Shown piece after piece: positions 60,536-64,000 of a stretch of DNA of 64,000 nucleotides. This DNA is from Pseudomonadota bacterium (GTDB lineage: Bacteria > Pseudomonadota > Gammaproteobacteria > Ga0077536). The position numbers and the translations under genes are program-made. The stretch's first letter is position 1; every line of letters begins with the position of its first letter. The stretch is taken from positions 248,001 through 312,000 of the forward strand of contig JADJYF010000001.1 of NCBI GenBank assembly GCA_016719885.1. Direction: 5' to 3'. Under the pieces are notes generated by a model that saw only the letters and a list, made by a program, of their open reading frames with translations, was not told the DNA's origin and did not search any database.

Positions 60536-61281
60536 GCGGCAGCGTCGAAGCGGTGCTCATCACCGGCGCCGGTGGCGGCATAGGCACGGCGCTGTGCCGT
60601 GCGTTTCGCGCCGCCGGCTATCGCGTCATCGCCACCGATGCGGCGCCGTGCGAGTGCGAGTGCGACGAATTCATCGCGCTCGATCTCGCGCTGCTGGTCG
60701 CCGACCAAACACGGCGCGCGGCATTCAGCGCAGACGTCTTGGCCGCGGCGCGCGGCGCGGCCCTGCGTGTGCTCGTCAACAACGCCGCGGTGCAGACCCT
60801 GGGCGCGGCGGGCGAGGTATCGGTCGATGCCCTGCGTCACAGTCTCGACGTCAACGTCAGCGCGCCCTATGCCCTGGCGGCCTGCCTGCTCGACAGCCTC
60901 GCCGCCCACCAGGGCGTGGTGCTGAACATCGGCAGCGTGCATGCGCAGCTCACCAAGCCGGGTTTTCTCGCCTACGCGGTGAGCAAGGCCGCGCTGGCGG
61001 GCTTGACGCGCTCGATGGCGCTCGATCTCGCGCCGCGCGGCATACGCGTGAACGAGATCCGCCCCGGCGCCACCGCCACACCCATGTTGCTGGCGGGTTT
61101 CGCCCGCGACCCGCAGGCCTTGGCCGGGGTCGCCGCTATGCAGCCCCTGGGGCGCCTCGGCGAGCCGGCGGAGATTGCCGCGATGGCGGTCTTCATTGCT
61201 TCGCGCGAAGCCCGCTACGTGACGGGCGCCGCGCTACAGGTGGATGGCGGCATAGGCGCGCGCCTGCACGATCCGCTGTAG
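60532..61281 (+). CDS. SDR family oxidoreductase
   Basis: A 249-residue classical SDR. Cofactor motif VLITGAGGGIGTALCR, LVNNAA, catalytic Ser in LNIGSVHAQ and the Tyr-Lys pair YAVSKAAL. A CECECDEF stretch lies between the second strand and helix. It is the last of the eight coupled genes (ATGA overlap). Its TAG stop lies within the left inverted-repeat end of the 103-bp intergenic element, so the original C-terminus may have been altered. Confidence 0.9.
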   Translation: MSGSVEAVLITGAGGGIGTALCRAFRAAGYRVIATDAAPCECECDEFIALDLALLVADQTRRAAFSADVLAAARGAALRVLVNNAAVQTLGAAGEVSVDALRHSLDVNVSAPYALAACLLDSLAAHQGVVLNIGSVHAQLTKPGFLAYAVSKAALAGLTRSMALDLAPRGIRVNEIRPGATATPMLLAGFARDPQALAGVAAMQPLGRLGEPAEIAAMAVFIASREARYVTGAALQVDGGIGARLHDPL

Positions 61282-61380
61282 GTGCGAGCGCACGCGCAGG
61301 CTTCGGTGTCAGGCTGAAGCCTGACCCACAGGGACAGCACTTAAGAACGGATCTGAATGTGCGATTTAAATCGCACCTAC
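61278..61380. repeat. 103-bp REP-like element with 10-bp terminal inverted repeats
   Basis: The element starts GTAGGTGCGA and ends with its exact complement TCGCACCTAC. Inside are a hairpin (TCAGGCT-ga-AGCCTGA, 61309-61324) and an 18-bp perfect palindrome GTGCGATTTAAATCGCAC (61359-61376) overlapping the right end. It fills the entire gap between the convergent SDR and GT2 genes. Both TAG stop codons (61279-61281 and 61377-61379) are in its ends. I see no second copy in the window. Confidence 0.7.
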
Positions 61381-62507
61381 AGTTTCAAGGCCAAGCGCGC
61401 CACTCGATAACGGTCGACGAGCGGCGCGCCGCCATCGCGGACGATGTCGGCCAACATCGCCACGCGGCGGGCCACGCGCGTGTCTTGAACGGTGATGCCC
61501 TGTCGTCGCAGGCGCGCCAGCAGCGCGTCGAATAGCGGCACGACGCGGGCATCGCGGCCGCGCAGCAGCGCGCCGGCATCCAGCAGTTTCAACAGGTAGT
61601 AGTCGCGCAGCACGCGGCGCGGCGCAATGCTGCTGGCCAGGCTCGTGTCGTCATCGGCCTGCATGGCCAACAAGCTCAACAGGCGCTGGTAGTCGTCGCC
61701 GGCGATACGCGAGAGGGTGGTAAAGGCGCCGGACACCGCCGCGAGCAGGGCGCAGGCCGGGTCTTCGCCCTGTGCCTGCGGACAACTTGCCAGCGCCGCG
61801 AACACCCGCTCATGCAGCAACACGTCGTGATGCTGCTGCTGGCGATTGTCGGCCGACATGCTTGCCGCATGCTTGCGGTAGTAGACGAGGCCCGCCGGGC
61901 TGTAGCGCGGCGCGTGGCCGAGGCACAGGGCGCGCAGCCAATAGTCGTAGTCCTCGCAGGCGCGCAGTTCGGTGTCGAAGCCACCCACCGCGTCGACCAC
62001 CGCGCGGTGCAGCAGCCAGGCGTGGGGCGGGGCGATATTGAAATGCCACAGGCGCAGATCGAGATCGCGCGGCGCCAGCCACCACGGCGCCGCGGGCAGC
62101 GCCTCGCCGGCTTCGTTGGTGCGCAGGAACTGGCGCGTGCGGCACACGCTGACGCCGGGCCCGATCTCCGCGCGCGCGAAGGCCAGGCGCGCGGCCAGCG
62201 TGCCCGGCGCGAGCTGATCATCGGCGTCGAGAAACAAGAGGTATTCACCGCTGCACGCGGCGATGCCGGTATTACGCGCGGCGGACAGCCCCTGGTTGGC
62301 CTGGTGGATGTAACGCACGCCGGGCAGCGATGCCGCCACCGCGGCGCTGTCGTCGGTGGAGCCGTCATCGACCACCAGCACTTCGACGTCGTCCACGCTC
62401 TGTGCGCGTACGCTCTCCACGCAGGCGCGCAGAAAATGCGCATAGTTGTAGACCGGGATGATGACCGACAGGCGTCCGCGCACGCCGGCGCCGAGGCCCT
62501 GGCTCAT
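61377..62507 (-). CDS. Glycosyltransferase family 2 with C-terminal helical extension
   Basis: A 376-residue GT-A transferase. LSVIIPVYNYAHFLRACVES, VLVVDDGSTDDSA, QGLSAARNTGIAACSGEYL and the DxD LFLDADDQLAPGTL identify family 2. HAWLLHRAVVDAVGGFD and ACEDYDYWLRA form the acceptor side. The last 130 residues are helical and without a known motif. It starts within the stop of the ABC flippase gene (4-base overlap), tying sugar transfer to export. Its stop codon is provided by the 103-bp repeat. Confidence 0.85.
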   Translation of the reverse strand: MSQGLGAGVRGRLSVIIPVYNYAHFLRACVESVRAQSVDDVEVLVVDDGSTDDSAAVAASLPGVRYIHQANQGLSAARNTGIAACSGEYLLFLDADDQLAPGTLAARLAFARAEIGPGVSVCRTRQFLRTNEAGEALPAAPWWLAPRDLDLRLWHFNIAPPHAWLLHRAVVDAVGGFDTELRACEDYDYWLRALCLGHAPRYSPAGLVYYRKHAASMSADNRQQQHHDVLLHERVFAALASCPQAQGEDPACALLAAVSGAFTTLSRIAGDDYQRLLSLLAMQADDDTSLASSIAPRRVLRDYYLLKLLDAGALLRGRDARVVPLFDALLARLRRQGITVQDTRVARRVAMLADIVRDGGAPLVDRYRVARLALKL

Positions 62508-64000
62508 GCGCTGCTCATCTCGCGAAATTCCGCATGGCCTTGCCGCAATTCGTCATAGGTGCCGATTGCGTCGACGGTGCCGTTTTTCAGGAACACGATG
62601 CGATCGCAGCGCCGCACGGTGCTGAGTCGGTGGGCGATCATGAGTATGGTGCGATTGCCCTTCAGCGCCGCCACCGCTTCGATGACGGCCGCCTCGGTGG
62701 TGTTGTCCAGCGCCGAGGTCGCCTCGTCCATCACCAGGATGTCGGGATTGTGATAGAGGGCGCGCGCGATGGCGATGCGCTGACGCTCGCCCCCCGACAG
62801 GCGAATGCCGCGTTCGCCGATGGCGGTGGCGAGTCCGTCGGGCAGGCGCGCCAGCAGGGGCCCGAGTTCGGCCGCTGCCGCTGCGCGCTCGACCCTTTCG
62901 ACGTCGACCGCGGCCGGGTCGAGACCGAGCGCGATGTTTTCCGTCAAGCTGCCGTCGACCAGGAACAAGGCCTGCGGTACGTAGCCGAGATTGGCCTGCC
63001 ACGCCGGCATGGCGTCGCGGATGTCCTGTCCGTCGACGCGAATGTGGCCGCGCGCCGGTTCCAGCACGCCGAGCACGAGATCGATGAGCGTCGACTTGCC
63101 GGCGCCGCTGGTGCCGACGATGCCGATGGCCTCGCCGCGCCGGATGACCAGCTCGACATCGCACAGGCTGTCGTGCGGCGCGCCGGGGTAGCGGTAGGCG
63201 AGGCCCGCGAGTTCCAGGCTGTCGCGGAACGGCAGCGGTGCGTGCGCAGCGGTCACGTCGTCCAGCAAGGGTTCGAGCGTGCGCAGGCCTTCGTACACGA
63301 TGTCGAGCGAGGCGGCGTTGTGGCGCACTTCCGTGAAGCAATCCATGAGGCCGCGCACCGCGCCCTTCATGCGCGTCAAGGCCACCGCGAACACGCTCAA
63401 GGTCGCGATGATCTCCTGGTTGTCATTGCCGAGTTGATAGAGCATCAAGGTCACGCCGATGAGGCCGAAGATGCCGGTCAGCTCGATGAGCTGCGGGATC
63501 GCGCGCTGGATGATCTGCATGGTGCGCTGGATGCGAAACACGTTGATCAAGGCTTCACGCAGGCGTGCCAGGAAGTAGGCGGTGCGACCCAGCACGATGA
63601 CTTCCTTGACGCCGCCCAAGCCCTCGGTGACGCTGCGGATCACCGCGCCGCGATAGGTCTGGGCGTCGACGCCGAGGCGTCGCACGCGGTTCTGCAGCAA
63701 GGTCGCGATGCCGATGCCGGCGCCGAGAAATCCCGCCAACCACACCAGCACGCGCAGGTCGAGGATGGCCACCAGCACCGCGCTGATGCCGCACAGGATG
63801 AAGCCGTTGCTCAAGAACTCCACCATCGGCATCAACACCCGCACCGCGAGCTGCTGACATTCCTGGTTGATGTTCCTTTGCAGCTCCGCCGAGTTGTTGC
63901 GCAGGTGGAAGACATAGGGCGCGCGCAGGTAGGCGGCGAACAGGCGGGTGCCGAGTTTCAAGGCGCGGGTCTGGGCGAAGCGCGCCTTCCAGTAGGCGAG
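62504..64000 (-). CDS. ABC transporter/flippase with fused membrane and ATPase domains, N-terminus outside window
   Basis: At least 499 residues are visible and the reading frame continues past the window edge. The membrane part includes LVAILDLRVLVWLAGFLGAG and the stretch near LIGVTLMLYQLG. The ATPase domain has Walker A GTSGAGKST, Q-loop YVPQALFLVDG, signature IRLSGGERQRIAIARA, Walker B ILVMDEATSALDN and IAHRLSTVRR. It resembles PglK-type lipid-linked oligosaccharide flippases and MsbA. With the coupled GT2 it probably moves a lipid-linked glycan across the inner membrane. Confidence 0.85.
   Translation of the reverse strand, partial: LAYWKARFAQTRALKLGTRLFAAYLRAPYVFHLRNNSAELQRNINQECQQLAVRVLMPMVEFLSNGFILCGISAVLVAILDLRVLVWLAGFLGAGIGIATLLQNRVRRLGVDAQTYRGAVIRSVTEGLGGVKEVIVLGRTAYFLARLREALINVFRIQRTMQIIQRAIPQLIELTGIFGLIGVTLMLYQLGNDNQEIIATLSVFAVALTRMKGAVRGLMDCFTEVRHNAASLDIVYEGLRTLEPLLDDVTAAHAPLPFRDSLELAGLAYRYPGAPHDSLCDVELVIRRGEAIGIVGTSGAGKSTLIDLVLGVLEPARGHIRVDGQDIRDAMPAWQANLGYVPQALFLVDGSLTENIALGLDPAAVDVERVERAAAAAELGPLLARLPDGLATAIGERGIRLSGGERQRIAIARALYHNPDILVMDEATSALDNTTEAAVIEAVAALKGNRTILMIAHRLSTVRRCDRIVFLKNGTVDAIGTYDELRQGHAEFREMSSA

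Noticed and set aside
1..64000. CRISPR arrays, tRNA, rRNA, integrases or phage genes
   Set aside because: Looked for regular direct repeats, cloverleaf-type stretches and recombinase motifs and saw none. The window reads as ordinary chromosome.

Overview
The window is GC-rich, densely packed proteobacterial chromosome, with 58 protein genes, short gaps and no rRNA, tRNA, CRISPR array, transposase or integrase that I can see. Outer-membrane proteins (an OprB-type porin and a beta-barrel ending in Phe), a lipoprotein, a MotA/MotB pair, a PilZ-DUF1631 protein, a DUF938 methyltransferase and REP-like intergenic repeats suggest a high-GC gammaproteobacterium, or possibly a betaproteobacterium. I cannot name the genus.

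Layout, 0-16 kb. Transport and motility come first: a truncated APC amino-acid permease, a Ca2+/Na+-type exchanger, an anion transporter with RCK_C (TrkA_C) domains coupled to the K+ transporter Kup, and motAB. motB appears frameshifted in its tail. A class III CoA-transferase, an FHA protein, an RND exporter, an acyl-CoA dehydrogenase and a serine hydrolase follow.

Layout, 16-36 kb. A SurE phosphatase with a signal peptide and a methyltransferase lead into an acoABC-type 2-oxoacid/acetoin dehydrogenase operon. Next are small metabolic genes (SnoaL-like, PLP dehydratase-like, GFA, a divergent pyrophosphatase), a diguanylate cyclase and a cupin/hydrolase pair. At 27.8-31.6 kb a probable bifunctional ornithine-lipid synthase (OlsF type) sits beside a soluble diiron protein and a membrane fatty-acid-hydroxylase-family protein, which may be a modified-lipid locus. 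A glutathione transferase with a near-consensus promoter, an LLM oxidoreductase and a CmcJ/NvfI-family oxidoreductase follow.

Layout, 36-54 kb. A chemoreceptor with a C-terminal xWxxF tail is coupled to an OprB-type porin. After it come an ABC exporter, an acyl-CoA synthetase/SDR pair, glyoxalase I, the PilZ-DUF1631 protein, two small exported proteins, and a five-gene minus-strand unit: acyltransferase/hydrolase, outer-membrane barrel, two class IV aminotransferases and an AhpD-like protein.

Layout, 54-64 kb. This is a surface-glycan locus. Eight tightly coupled plus-strand genes (Gfo/Idh dehydrogenase, epimerase, FkbM methyltransferase, DUF115/Maf-like protein, GT2, CMP-sugar synthetase-like, 2-hydroxyacid dehydrogenase, SDR) face a minus-strand GT2 and ABC flippase that runs off the end. 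The gap between the two convergent sets is one 103-bp element whose inverted-repeat ends supply both stop codons. The CMP-synthetase/dehydrogenase/SDR cassette lacks a recognisable sialic-acid-type synthase, so the activated sugar it makes is unknown; this is the best candidate for undescribed biochemistry here.
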